DNA of 64,000 bases from Serratia proteamaculans (GTDB lineage Bacteria; Pseudomonadota; Gammaproteobacteria; Enterobacterales; Enterobacteriaceae). The stretch covers positions 310,001 to 374,000 of the forward strand of contig NZ_SWDE01000004.1 in assembly GCF_013337185.1 (NCBI RefSeq), given 5' to 3'. The notes below the pieces were generated by a model. The model did not search any database. It worked only from the letters and a program-made list of their open reading frames with translations, and had not been told where the DNA came from. The number at the start of each line of letters is the position of its first letter. Position 1 is the stretch's first letter. A program made the translations under genes and the position numbers. Of the stretch, positions 44,832-53,410 are shown piece after piece.

Positions 44832-45437
44832 ATGAACAATATCAATCACAAATTGCTACAGGCGGCAGCACCGCCACTGCAGAGTGCGGGGGTGGTGACA
44901 CACTGCTTTTCCAACGGCAGCCTGAGCGTGGAGAGTGAAGGGCGCGGCTGGCACTGTCGGCGTGCCGCCAGCTGCGTTATTGCTCCTCAGACCGGGGATC
45001 TGGTGCTTATCACCAGCGTGGATAATCAGGTGTGGCTGCTGGCGGTGCTGGAGCGCGCCAACCCGGAAACGGCAGAACTGAGCGTACCGGGCGATCTGCA
45101 TATCCGCAGCAGAGGCGAAATCAGCCTCAGCAGCGAAGCGCTGCGCATCAGCGCCAGCCAGGGCGACTGCCATATCAGCGAAATGCAGTACAGCGGCGAC
45201 AAGCTTTCCGCCTGGGTAAGCCTTTCGCGCATGGTGGGCAAGCACACCGAGTCAATCTGGCAAACCATCACCCAGGTGAGCCATAACCTGTTACGCACTA
45301 CGCGCCAGACGGAGCAGGTACGTGCCGGTCAACTGGATATGCAGGCCGAAGATTACGCGCGTCTGCATGCGCAAAATACCGTTATTACTTCGAAGGCAAT
45401 CACCAAAGTGGATGCCGAACAGATCCATATGGGCTGA
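44832..45437 (+). CDS. DUF3540 protein of the T6SS island
   Basis: The 201-residue protein has a beta-rich N-terminal half (SVESEGRGWHCRRAASCVIA, QTGDLVLITSVDNQVWLLAV) and then a helical half (HTESIWQTITQVSHNLLRTT). It ends in a repeat-like segment (LHAQNTVITSKAITKVDAEQ) that resembles the VgrG needle repeats. This matches DUF3540, regularly found between pentapeptide and PAAR-like genes of T6SS islands. GGAGAGAAG precedes the ATG. Function is unproven. Confidence 0.82.
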   Translation: MNNINHKLLQAAAPPLQSAGVVTHCFSNGSLSVESEGRGWHCRRAASCVIAPQTGDLVLITSVDNQVWLLAVLERANPETAELSVPGDLHIRSRGEISLSSEALRISASQGDCHISEMQYSGDKLSAWVSLSRMVGKHTESIWQTITQVSHNLLRTTRQTEQVRAGQLDMQAEDYARLHAQNTVITSKAITKVDAEQIHMG

Positions 45438-45447
45438 GGAGGCCGCG

Positions 45448-45840
45448 ATGTTTGCCAACTGTCAACTGATGGGCACCGATTTGGCCTTTCCCGATGTCTG
45501 TATGACGCCGATGCCGACCCCAACGCCGATACCTTATCCGGATATCGCGCTTGGGCCAACGGCCGTCCCCAATGCGCTGAATATTCTGTTTATGGGCATG
45601 CCTGCTCATAACATGGCTACGGTGACACCGCTGACCAACGGGGATAATCCCGGTGTCGCCACCGGCGTGGCGTCAGGCACCGTGATGGGGCCGTCGCGTC
45701 ATCTCACCGGTTCCTTTACCGTGCTGCTCAAAGGCACGCCGGCGACGCGCCTGACCAGCGTCAGCCTGCAGAATTCAACCAATGCCGTGGGGATACGTGC
45801 GGTACCCAGCCAATTCAAAGTACTGATGCTGGCGCCATGA
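45448..45840 (+). CDS. PAAR-like tip protein (DUF4150)
   Basis: I start at ATG 45448 (MFANCQLMGTDLAFPDVCMT), preceded by TGAGGAGG; the frame open from 45322 overlaps the DUF3540 gene and has no ribosome site. The 130 residues carry the DUF4150/PAAR-like pattern: a proline run (TPMPTPTPIPYPDIALGPTA), NILFMGMPAHNMATVTPLTN and LKGTPATRLTSVSLQNSTNA. Such proteins cap the VgrG spike. No toxin domain is fused to it. Confidence 0.86.
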   Translation: MFANCQLMGTDLAFPDVCMTPMPTPTPIPYPDIALGPTAVPNALNILFMGMPAHNMATVTPLTNGDNPGVATGVASGTVMGPSRHLTGSFTVLLKGTPATRLTSVSLQNSTNAVGIRAVPSQFKVLMLAP

Positions 45841-45886
45841 GTGGCAGAGCGGCATAACGCAGTCTCAGTTATAGGGGTAAGAAGCT

Positions 45887-48196
45887 ATGCTTGACCGTAT
45901 CACGGCAACAACGCCTGCGGGTGAGGGAACGCTGAAGTTCTGGAAACTTGGCGGAGAGGAAGTGGTTTCGCGCTCATTTGAATTGAGCGTGACGATGCTC
46001 AGTACCAACGCCCGTCTGGACCGCAGGGCCATGCTGGGCCAGCCGATTACCCTGACTATCCCTACTCAGGGGCTGCTCGCTACGCCACGCTATCTCAACG
46101 GAAAAATCACCAGGGTCAACGTACACAGCGCGGATATTAATGGTGAGCGTTACGTGGTTTACACGCTGACCATGGAGTCGGATCTGTGGCCGCTGAAGCG
46201 GGACCGCAACCAGCGTATTTTCCAGAATCAGCGGGTGCCGGACATCATCAAAACGGTGCTCGACGAATATGGCGTGCAGATGGAAAACCAGCTCACCGGC
46301 AACTACCGCAATTGGGAATATTGCGTGCAGTACCAGGAGAGCAGCTATGACTTTATTTCGCGCCTGATGGAGCTGGAAGGCATTTATTTCTTTTTCCGCC
46401 ACGAGTCGGATAAACACACCATGGTGCTGTACGACGCCGCTCAGCAGCATCAGCCGTTTAGCGGTTATGAGGCTATTCCTTACCATGCCACGCCTTCCGG
46501 CGGCAGCACCAGCGAAGAGGGGATCGGCCAGTGGGCGATATCCGAGCGGGTGACGCCGGGGATCTACAGCATCGACGATTACGATTTCCGCAAGCCCAAC
46601 GCATGGCTGTTCCAGGCGCGACAAAACCCAACCTCACCCTCACCGGGCCAGATTGACTACTACGATTGGCCGGGGCACTTCGTGGAGCACAGCCACGGCG
46701 AAACTTACGCCCGGGTGCGCCAGGAGGAGTGGCAGGCGGAGCATCAGCGCATCGACGCCACGGCTACCGCGCTGGGCATCGTACCGGGGTGCACCTTTGC
46801 CCTGCTTAACCCGCCGTTTGCCAGTGACGGCGGAGAGTATCTGGTACTGAGTGCGCGTTACGATTTTGAAGAAAACAGCTACGCCAGCGGGGGAGAAGAG
46901 GCGGTGCACCGCACCGATTTTGTGGTGATCCCGGCGAGCACGCCGTTCCGCTCAGCGCAGCGTACCCCGTGGCCGCGGACCCATGGTCCGCAGACCGCGC
47001 GGGTGGTGGGGCCGCAGGGGGAGTCAATCTGGACCGATAAGTACGGCCGGGTGAAGGTGAAGTTCCACTGGGATCGTCTGGCGAAAGGGGACGAAAGCAG
47101 TTCCTGCTGGGTGCGAGTCTCCAGTGCCTGGGCAGGTCAGGGCTTTGGCGGCGTACAGATCCCGCGTGTAGGGGATGAAGTGGTGATTGACTTTATCAAT
47201 GGCGATCCGGACCGCCCGATGGTCACCGGCCGGGTGTATAACGAAGCCTGCATGCCGCCGTGGACGCTGCCCGCCGGTGCTACCATGATGGGCTTTATGA
47301 CGCGGTCCAAAGATGGCCACAGTGATAATTCCAGCCACCTGTTCTTCGAAGATAAGGCGGGCTCGGAGATGGTGCAGCTGCATGCCGAAAAAGATATGAA
47401 TATTTCGGTGGAGAACGATAAAACGGTGACCGTGGACGGCAATCGCACCACCACCATCCAAAAAGACCAGAAGGATGAGGTGTTCGGCAACGCTATCTTC
47501 CAATTCCACGGCACGCGCACCACCACGGTCGACAAACTGGAAACCAAAACCTTTAAAGACGGCGAAAAGGTCACTATCACCAATGGCCGGACGTCGGATA
47601 TTACCAGCGGCGGGGAAACGCTAACCATTAAGGGAAATCGGAGTATTACGACGGAGGGTACAGAAAATCAACATGTTACCGGCAAGGTGACCCGCACCTA
47701 TGACGCAGGCATGGACTCCTTCCTCAAGGGGGACCGCTATGACAAGGTCACGGGCAAACGCCATAATATCGTCACCCAGGACGTGACTGACGAAATCCTG
47801 GGGGGACGGGTACAAACCATCACCAAGGATGCCAAGACGGATATTCAGGGCAGTTGGACCCAGACGGTGCAAGGCGGGGTATCCATCACCTCACCGAAAA
47901 TGATCACCATCGACAGTGCGGAAAAAGTGAGCATCAAGACGCCGCATGCTTTTGAATACAAAGATCATAAAGAGTCTGCTTCCATGTTTTCCTTTGATTT
48001 CACGGCGGCGAAAATCGTTACGGAAGGCTATTCTATGAGCGTGACTGCGAGCGGCAAGCTCGGGTTGACCAATATGAAATTTGATAAGACAGCCTTTGAT
48101 CTTACCTCCACCACAGGGCGTGCAGCTTTTATCGATGCGATGGCTCATGTCGGGAAGATAATGTCATCATTTAACGGTCTGACCATGTTCGGCTAA
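45887..48196 (+). CDS. vgrG: T6SS spike protein VgrG (TssI)
   Basis: The 769-residue protein has the gp27/gp5-like core: VVSRSFELSVTMLSTNARLD near the N-terminus, and YCVQYQESSYDFISRLMELE followed by GIYFFFRHE, the VgrG signature. The OB-fold region has WTDKYGRVKVKFHWDRLAKG, and GFGGVQIPRVGDEVVIDFIN follows. From about residue 500 to 700 a beta-helical needle of short repeats follows (NISVENDKTVTVDGNRTTTI). The last ~70 residues (YSMSVTASGKLGLTNMKFDK) form a short end without a recognisable toxin. It is the last tip component of the operon and would puncture target cells with the PAAR-like cap. Confidence 0.93.
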   Translation: MLDRITATTPAGEGTLKFWKLGGEEVVSRSFELSVTMLSTNARLDRRAMLGQPITLTIPTQGLLATPRYLNGKITRVNVHSADINGERYVVYTLTMESDLWPLKRDRNQRIFQNQRVPDIIKTVLDEYGVQMENQLTGNYRNWEYCVQYQESSYDFISRLMELEGIYFFFRHESDKHTMVLYDAAQQHQPFSGYEAIPYHATPSGGSTSEEGIGQWAISERVTPGIYSIDDYDFRKPNAWLFQARQNPTSPSPGQIDYYDWPGHFVEHSHGETYARVRQEEWQAEHQRIDATATALGIVPGCTFALLNPPFASDGGEYLVLSARYDFEENSYASGGEEAVHRTDFVVIPASTPFRSAQRTPWPRTHGPQTARVVGPQGESIWTDKYGRVKVKFHWDRLAKGDESSSCWVRVSSAWAGQGFGGVQIPRVGDEVVIDFINGDPDRPMVTGRVYNEACMPPWTLPAGATMMGFMTRSKDGHSDNSSHLFFEDKAGSEMVQLHAEKDMNISVENDKTVTVDGNRTTTIQKDQKDEVFGNAIFQFHGTRTTTVDKLETKTFKDGEKVTITNGRTSDITSGGETLTIKGNRSITTEGTENQHVTGKVTRTYDAGMDSFLKGDRYDKVTGKRHNIVTQDVTDEILGGRVQTITKDAKTDIQGSWTQTVQGGVSITSPKMITIDSAEKVSIKTPHAFEYKDHKESASMFSFDFTAAKIVTEGYSMSVTASGKLGLTNMKFDKTAFDLTSTTGRAAFIDAMAHVGKIMSSFNGLTMFG

Positions 48197-48207
48197 GGGA
48201 CGAATCG

Positions 48208-48537
48208 ATGAAGTTTGCGATCATTATTTCAGTGATTCTTACAGTAGGCGTCATTGCCTATATTGTTTATCTGTTTAACCGTGACCATAAAATCCAGACA
48301 CAGGGGCGGGATATTCAGGCTCGGGTGGAGGAGGTCCATTACATCAGTTCAAATGATAACGGGACCACCAACATAAAATACCGCCTGTCATGGCATGAAA
48401 AGGGGATGACCAAGCAGGTAGAAGGCAAGGAGACCATTCCTGCCTTTTACTCTTCAAAGGTCCAGCAAGGCTGTGAGGTTGAGATCAAGTATCTGGACGA
48501 TGACCATATTTCGTTTGTTTTCGACAAAAGCAGATAA
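48208..48537 (+). CDS. Small membrane-anchored protein after VgrG
   Basis: The 109-residue product has one N-terminal membrane helix (FAIIISVILTVGVIAYIVYL) and a soluble beta-rich domain (RDIQARVEEVHYISSNDNGT, CEVEIKYLDDDHISFVF). It resembles DUF3592-type proteins loosely. It starts 11 bases after vgrG and is likely co-transcribed. Position would suit an immunity protein, but the operon shows no toxin, so the role is open. Confidence 0.72.
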   Translation: MKFAIIISVILTVGVIAYIVYLFNRDHKIQTQGRDIQARVEEVHYISSNDNGTTNIKYRLSWHEKGMTKQVEGKETIPAFYSSKVQQGCEVEIKYLDDDHISFVFDKSR

Positions 48538-48597
48538 CAGGGTGACTGGCGTAAACAGCCATTTGAGATTATCGCCAGAGTATCGGCATGCTGTTAT

Positions 48598-49500
48598 TCA
48601 GTCGCCTTTGGCAATCTCATCCAATGCCGGCGCGATGGCCGCACTGAACATGGCGCCGTGATCCAGGCCTGGCCATTCCCGGAAATTGACCGCCAGCCCG
48701 TTTAGCGTCGCCAGCCGTTCGGCCAGACGCTGAGCGGCGTCGGCGGGGAGCGGTTTGATATTGGGCGGCGCACTACGCATTTTCTCACCGCCGCCGGTCC
48801 ACAGCCACAGATGGGCGGACATGGCGGGATGCCGTTCAATAACCCGCTGTGCTTCCTGCAGAATAAAGCCCTTTCCCCACCAAAGTGAAGGTTCTACGGC
48901 GACGTAATTTTGGAATGCGGTTGGCTGGGTTAACAGCGTATGCAGCACGAACAGGCCGCCGTAAGAGTGCCCCCACAGCGTTTGCCGTTGAGGGTCAATG
49001 GCCACCTTAGTCGCCACTGCCGGTTTAATCTGGCTTTCGATCAGTTTCAAAAAGGCATCTGCGCCACCATTGGCCCGCATCTCACCGGTTTGTAATGGCG
49101 CCGGTGTGTAATCGTAGCTGCGGCCATTGGCATCGATACGCAAATCATTGTCATAACTGAGCAGTACCAATACCGGCGGCTGTTTTTGCGCTGCAAGCCG
49201 GGCCAATAAGCTGGCATTCAATTCCATCAGCACCGCATTCCCATCCAGCAGGTAGACCACCGGATAGCCGGCCGCTGGCGGGGCAATGCGTGGTTGCGCT
49301 ATGCGGATGCGGTAATGGCGCTGGCCATCGGCTGAATTGAAGCGTAAATCACTGAACTGATAATCAGGTGATGGGTTATCGGCGACGGTCACGCCAATTT
49401 TACGCTCCAGATCGGGCCTGGCCTGCGCCAGCAGGGGGGAGCCAACGCCGACAATCAGCGTGAAAACCAAGGTAAGACAGCGAAGATAATAAGATGGCAT
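48598..49500 (-). CDS. Periplasmic alpha/beta-hydrolase of the IroE/esterase-D type
   Basis: The 300-residue enzyme has a signal peptide (LRCLTLVFTLIVGVGSPLLA) and an alpha/beta-hydrolase core. Motifs are YPVVYLLDGNAVLMELNASL, the nucleophile elbow LWGHSYGGLFVLH with its serine, and GLDHGAMF with the likely catalytic histidine. The family includes IroE, which hydrolyses enterobactin-type trilactones in the periplasm, and related esterases. No siderophore genes are adjacent and I see no Fur box, so the natural substrate is uncertain. Confidence 0.87.
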   Translation of the reverse strand: MPSYYLRCLTLVFTLIVGVGSPLLAQARPDLERKIGVTVADNPSPDYQFSDLRFNSADGQRHYRIRIAQPRIAPPAAGYPVVYLLDGNAVLMELNASLLARLAAQKQPPVLVLLSYDNDLRIDANGRSYDYTPAPLQTGEMRANGGADAFLKLIESQIKPAVATKVAIDPQRQTLWGHSYGGLFVLHTLLTQPTAFQNYVAVEPSLWWGKGFILQEAQRVIERHPAMSAHLWLWTGGGEKMRSAPPNIKPLPADAAQRLAERLATLNGLAVNFREWPGLDHGAMFSAAIAPALDEIAKGD

Positions 49501-49651
49501 GCTCGGCCTATTTACCTGAAAAACGTCGATATTAACATCTCATCGGCAAATGGGTGATAGGGCTATCGGGCTCAGAAGTGAGTTTTCGCGCTTGGGGGCA
49601 GGGTGCATTCGTTGAATGCCGCCCTGTATCTATTCCCCCGTTGCCAAAAGC

Positions 49652-50152
49652 TTAAAAATAGTCGACCAGCATCGTGGCACCACTGGTAAAGTCGCCGTCC
49701 TTCAGGGCAAGCGCGGAACTTTTAACCGGTACGGCGTCCAGGGTTGGCGGCTTGGTGTAATCAATACTCAAGGGGGTATTGATATTGAATGCCTTACCGT
49801 CCGCCAGCAACTTTATGCCCAATCCGCTAATGTTGCTGTTTAAGACATTGGCATCAAAAGCCGCCCCACTGCCCATAATTTTCATCTTTAGCTGTCTGGT
49901 GTTGTCCAGAAACTCGCATTTAATGCTGTAGTCCACTCGTTGCATATAGCGAGTGCCGTCAATTCTATTTACCCCGACCTTACCGAAGTCGACATCAATA
50001 GTCCGCCCCTCGTTGATCACACAGGGAGGAGGGGCTACCACGGTCGCCGTGATGTTTACCTTGGTACCCTGATCTACGGCCGATGCAGCGAAGCTGAGCA
50101 TCGACAAGACAAAAATAAGGCGGTGAGGGTGCCTTTTTTTCATGGTGATCAT
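49652..50152 (-). CDS. Minor fimbrial subunit next to the tip adhesin
   Basis: I start at ATG 50152 (MITMKKRHPHRLIFVLSM), where GAGGCAGA is well placed, giving 166 residues. A signal peptide ends near AASA. The pilin-type domain has the first-half cysteine (PPPCVINEGRTIDVDFGKVG), the second cysteine (YSIKCEFLDN) and a C-terminal TSGATMLVDYF with the conserved penultimate Tyr. This is the chaperone-binding pattern. It follows the adhesin gene by 13 bases and probably joins the adhesin to the shaft. Confidence 0.86.
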   Translation of the reverse strand: MITMKKRHPHRLIFVLSMLSFAASAVDQGTKVNITATVVAPPPCVINEGRTIDVDFGKVGVNRIDGTRYMQRVDYSIKCEFLDNTRQLKMKIMGSGAAFDANVLNSNISGLGIKLLADGKAFNINTPLSIDYTKPPTLDAVPVKSSALALKDGDFTSGATMLVDYF

Positions 50153-50165
50153 ATCTGCCTCTGCC

Positions 50166-51137
50166 TCAAGGTGCGCTGAAAATAAGCGTGGCTGAACCTG
50201 ATAAGGGCCCGGTGGCAATACTGGTATAAGGGACATTGTTTTTTACCGGAACAAAGGTGATGGTGTCGCTCCCCATGCCATTAACGATGCGGGTTCTAAA
50301 GCTGTTGTTGGGTTTAACGACCGCATTTTTATAAACCATGGCAACACCGACGTTTGGGTTGCTGGTTTTAATAAAATCGCTAGAGAATCCGGTGGCGTCG
50401 CTGACCATGCGAATCAGAATATCCTGGGTGGCACTTTGGTCATCACATTGATAACTCAGCGCCTTGTCCTGTTTTATTTGTGCGTCGCTGACGTTTTGCG
50501 TCAGGTAATCCTGCCTGATTTGGTCAAAAGCGACGTTAATTTGTTGCCCATTGTTGATGGTGCAACTGGTTGTCACAAAATAGGCGTCGTTGTCGGCAAT
50601 CAGGCGCCAGCGATAAGGGCCGCATTGTGGACAGCCTGATTGGTTGTTCGTCTGACGAAAGTTGATTTGACCGATGACGTCACCTTTATTGACCTTGATA
50701 TCTGGCGTAGGGAAACGGTTCAATACGATAAACACCCTGATAGCGACACTGCTGGTCTGCAGGCCAGTCAAATCCAATACGCTGATATTAGAAGAGACTG
50801 GGGAGTTATAATCTATCCCATTAATAGTCATACCGCTGCCAATGGCCCCAAAAATGGCGGTATTCATTGTCAGTGCCGGAGCATCGGTTTTTAAGTAATC
50901 CCACCAGCTGGCAACGTCGTTTTTACAGGTTACCTGACTTACGTTAACAATTTCATTTTTCCCGTAGGACAGCTGCGGGCCGATTCGCACCCTGACATCA
51001 ACCGGCGTGTTGGAGCCGCCCGGAGGGATTAGTCCGCCATCTGAGGTTCTGCAGGTAAATGCGTTGGCATTGCCAACCAGTAAAAAGAAGGAGGCGGCCA
51101 AACAGCAACGCAATAATAAAACGGATGTCTTTCTCAC
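50166..51137 (-). CDS. Two-domain fimbrial tip adhesin
   Basis: The 323-residue protein has a signal peptide (LLLRCCLAASFFLLVGNANA). A lectin-like N-terminal domain follows (about residues 26-180, with a CPQCGPYRW cysteine pair). The C-terminal pilin domain (SCTINNGQQINVAFDQIRQD, ALSYQCDDQ) ends in GSATLIFSAP. This is the FimH/MrpH-type layout. The ligand is unknown. Start is GTG. It is transcribed away from the rest of the fimbrial operon, with a PapI-like gene upstream and the minor subunit downstream. Confidence 0.84.
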   Translation of the reverse strand: MRKTSVLLLRCCLAASFFLLVGNANAFTCRTSDGGLIPPGGSNTPVDVRVRIGPQLSYGKNEIVNVSQVTCKNDVASWWDYLKTDAPALTMNTAIFGAIGSGMTINGIDYNSPVSSNISVLDLTGLQTSSVAIRVFIVLNRFPTPDIKVNKGDVIGQINFRQTNNQSGCPQCGPYRWRLIADNDAYFVTTSCTINNGQQINVAFDQIRQDYLTQNVSDAQIKQDKALSYQCDDQSATQDILIRMVSDATGFSSDFIKTSNPNVGVAMVYKNAVVKPNNSFRTRIVNGMGSDTITFVPVKNNVPYTSIATGPLSGSATLIFSAP

Positions 51138-51263
51138 TATAATATTCCAATAATCTGTGGCTAACGATTTTGCTGAGCTCTTGGTGTTATCCAGATGAAA
51201 ATAGGCCGCCCGGTACGGGAGGTTTTATTTTTTCATTTTGATAAACATAAGGTTAGCGGCGGT

Positions 51264-51557
51264 TTAAATCGTGACGCCATGGCTGGAGAAAATGGCCGCC
51301 GGGTACCATCTAAGGGAGTTTTTTATCGAGCCAGAGGAGACCACAACTTCACCTTTTGCGACCATTTCCAGCAGCAGGTTTCTGGCCCGATAAACCCCGA
51401 CATCGATGGTGTCTGCCAGTTGCCTGGTTGACAGCCATTCATGCTGAGGCGGTACCCCTTTGAAAGGGCTGGGTTGAGGGGACTGCGTTAATAACGCTTG
51501 TAGCAGAGCTTGCTGCAACTGCCGGACTTCCTTTTGTTTCGGGGATAACGCTTCCAT
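51264..51557 (-). CDS. PapI/FaeA-like fimbrial regulator
   Basis: The 97-residue protein has a winged helix-turn-helix in the second half (WLSTRQLADTIDVGVYRARN, LLLEMVAKGEVVVSSGS, LRWYP). It is laid out like PapI/FaeA, which work with Lrp and Dam methylation in pili phase switching. The N-terminal 35 residues are extra compared with PapI (77 residues). GAGGAAG precedes the ATG. It is divergent from the main fimbrial operon across a region with two GATC sites, the same layout as papI-papB. Confidence 0.82.
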   Translation of the reverse strand: MEALSPKQKEVRQLQQALLQALLTQSPQPSPFKGVPPQHEWLSTRQLADTIDVGVYRARNLLLEMVAKGEVVVSSGSIKNSLRWYPAAIFSSHGVTI

Positions 51558-52218
51558 AGCACTTCCTCTGTATTTCTATTGCTGTTTACTTTGAAAAAAC
51601 AAACTTTCTCTATTCGCAGACCTGCTTTAATTCCTATAGAAAGCAAACGCCTATCTGTTTTTTTAGGCTGAAAAATAGATTGCTTGCTATCCATTTTTCG
51701 CCGGGCGGTATAACGGGGTGATGTCATACTTAAACCCAATAATTTGGTTTATTATATTCATAAAATGCCGGTTTGCGATCTCATTGGTTGGCAGATTATA
51801 AAAAACAGGATTTTATTCCAAGAAAGAATATTTTACGATCTATGAGGCTAAAAATAACAATAAATTAACCTGATACAGGGAATAAATGGCGAATATTAAA
51901 GGTGCTCAAGAAAACTCTTTTTTTAATGGGAGGCTTTTGCAAGAATATTAATCGCCAACCAAGAGAGGGAGTTAAAGGTTTTGCGGTTTTAATATTCAAT
52001 GCGTTTGCTTATTTGTTATATGTTAATTCATTGGTTTTTTTAAACCTCATCACCTGGCTAGAATTGGTGATTATATTGCTGTTCGCTCCTGAGTACGGTG
52101 GGCTTAATTACTCTCAAGATGCTAAGGAATTAGAGCGTTGAATTTGCGCGTGTTCGGCACGCTGATGCTCTGTTCTTTATTGGGATATGCATTTTTTCTT
52201 ATAAGGAATATAGGTTCT
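51558..52218. promoter_or_regulatory. Divergent fimbrial switch region with two GATC sites
   Basis: This 661-base AT-rich region separates the PapI-like gene from the fimbrial operon. By eye it contains only two GATC sites, at 51777-51780 and 51837-51840, 60 bases apart. In pap-type switches two Dam sites flank competing Lrp clusters, so this may be a phase-variable control region. A plus-strand frame at 51902-52141 has a hydrophobic stretch but no ribosome site or family, so I do not call it. Confidence 0.6.
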
Positions 52219-52740
52219 ATGAAACTTAACAAAATCATGATGGCTGCAGTGATTGCATTTGGCGCAACTTCTTTTGCACACGCAGCCGATCAGGGACACG
52301 GTAAAGTTACTTTCACAGGTTCAATCATTGATGCGCCATGCTCGATTGCCCCTGAGTCGATTGACCAGACAGTAGACCTGGGTCAGGTTTCCAACGTGGC
52401 ACTGAATGGCGGCGGCAAATCTAATCCTCGTCCATTCGAAATCAAGCTGGAACAGTGCGACATCACTACTCTGAAAACGGTTAAAACCACTTTCAGCGGC
52501 GTAGCTTCTGCAACCAACAAAGATCTGTTGGGTATCGCAGGTACGGCCAGCGGCGCGGGTGTCGCCATTTCTTATGGTGGTCAGCCTATCAAGTTGGGTG
52601 AAGCGACAACGGCTCAGACTCTGAACGCCGGCAACAACACCCTGCATTTTGCTGCTTATCTCCAGGGTGAAGGGGCTTCTGCCGCTGTCGTCCCAGGTGA
52701 TTTTACTTCTGTAGCCGATTTCACCCTGGCTTATCAGTAA
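52219..52740 (+). CDS. Major fimbrial subunit (type 1-like pilin)
   Basis: I start at ATG 52219 (MKLNKIMMAAVIAFGATSFA); the frame is open to 52138 but the upstream part has no ribosome site. The 173-residue protein has a signal peptide cut after FAHA. The mature pilin has GKVTFTGSIIDAPCSIAPES with the first conserved Cys, EIKLEQCDITTL with the second, and the C-terminal DFTSVADFTLAYQ. Place (first gene, followed by a strong hairpin) and size mark it as the shaft subunit. Confidence 0.92.
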   Translation: MKLNKIMMAAVIAFGATSFAHAADQGHGKVTFTGSIIDAPCSIAPESIDQTVDLGQVSNVALNGGGKSNPRPFEIKLEQCDITTLKTVKTTFSGVASATNKDLLGIAGTASGAGVAISYGGQPIKLGEATTAQTLNAGNNTLHFAAYLQGEGASAAVVPGDFTSVADFTLAYQ

Positions 52741-52761
52741 GTAACCCCGCAGGTTTAATAG

Positions 52762-52791
52762 ACCAGGCATGTGAGTTATCGCATGCCTGGT
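52762..52791 (+). terminator. Hairpin after the major pilin gene
   Basis: ACCAGGCATG and CATGCCTGGT are exact complements around a 10-base loop. No T-run follows. Such hairpins after the shaft pilin gene protect the pilin message or cause partial termination, raising pilin over usher expression. Confidence 0.75.
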
Positions 52792-52818
52792 TGATCCCCC
52801 TGTCAAAGGAATGTCGCG

Positions 52819-53364
52819 ATGTTTTCACAAGGGAATCAGGCCGGTGTAATACTTTTGATATTACTCTCGGTATTGGCCGCCGGGCCCAGTTATGCCTCCC
52901 AAACCCTACAGGGATGGGGCCGGGTCAATATGCACGGCGCTATTATTGATACCGCCTGCGCCATTGCGGCTGGCAGTCGGGACCAAACCATAGATATGGA
53001 AACTATTCCTTTAGGACAAATCGTCCGTGACGGTCAGGGGATGACTAAACCTTTCAGTATCGAATTGGTTAACTGCATCCTGGAACGACCGGGGAATAAA
53101 TCTGACTGGAAATTTTTTCAGGTTACTTTTGACGGCTCTGCAGAAGGAACACTGTTTGGTGTTCAAGGCGATGCCCGCGGTGTTGCACTGAAAATTAATG
53201 ACAGTAACGGGAATGTTGTTATTCCTGGTGAGCCATTGCCGATGGAAGAAATAATTCCTGGAAATAGAATGCTGAATTACTCCATGACGCTGATGGCCAA
53301 TCATCAGCCGTTGAAAGCGGGAGCTTATTTTTCCACAGTGCGTTTTAAACTGGATTATTTTTGA
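52819..53364 (+). CDS. Minor fimbrial subunit (PapH/MrpB position)
   Basis: The 181-residue protein has a signal peptide (GVILLILLSVLAAGPSYA) and a pilin domain (GWGRVNMHGAIIDTACAIAA, SIELVNCILERPGNK, YFSTVRFKLDYF). It sits between the shaft pilin and the usher, the place of the anchoring terminator subunit PapH or MrpB. Subunit order alone suggests that role. AAAGGA precedes the ATG. Confidence 0.86.
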   Translation: MFSQGNQAGVILLILLSVLAAGPSYASQTLQGWGRVNMHGAIIDTACAIAAGSRDQTIDMETIPLGQIVRDGQGMTKPFSIELVNCILERPGNKSDWKFFQVTFDGSAEGTLFGVQGDARGVALKINDSNGNVVIPGEPLPMEEIIPGNRMLNYSMTLMANHQPLKAGAYFSTVRFKLDYF

Positions 53365-53410
53365 ATTATCTCGTGCTGACGGTTAATTCGTTTTTGAAGG
53401 GACTTTTATT

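Noticed and set aside
51902-52141. 79-codon plus-strand frame with a hydrophobic stretch in the fimbrial switch region
   Set aside because: GTG start without a ribosome site in AT-rich DNA. Not PapB-like. The hydrophobicity is what AT-rich DNA gives by chance, although a small membrane protein cannot be ruled out.
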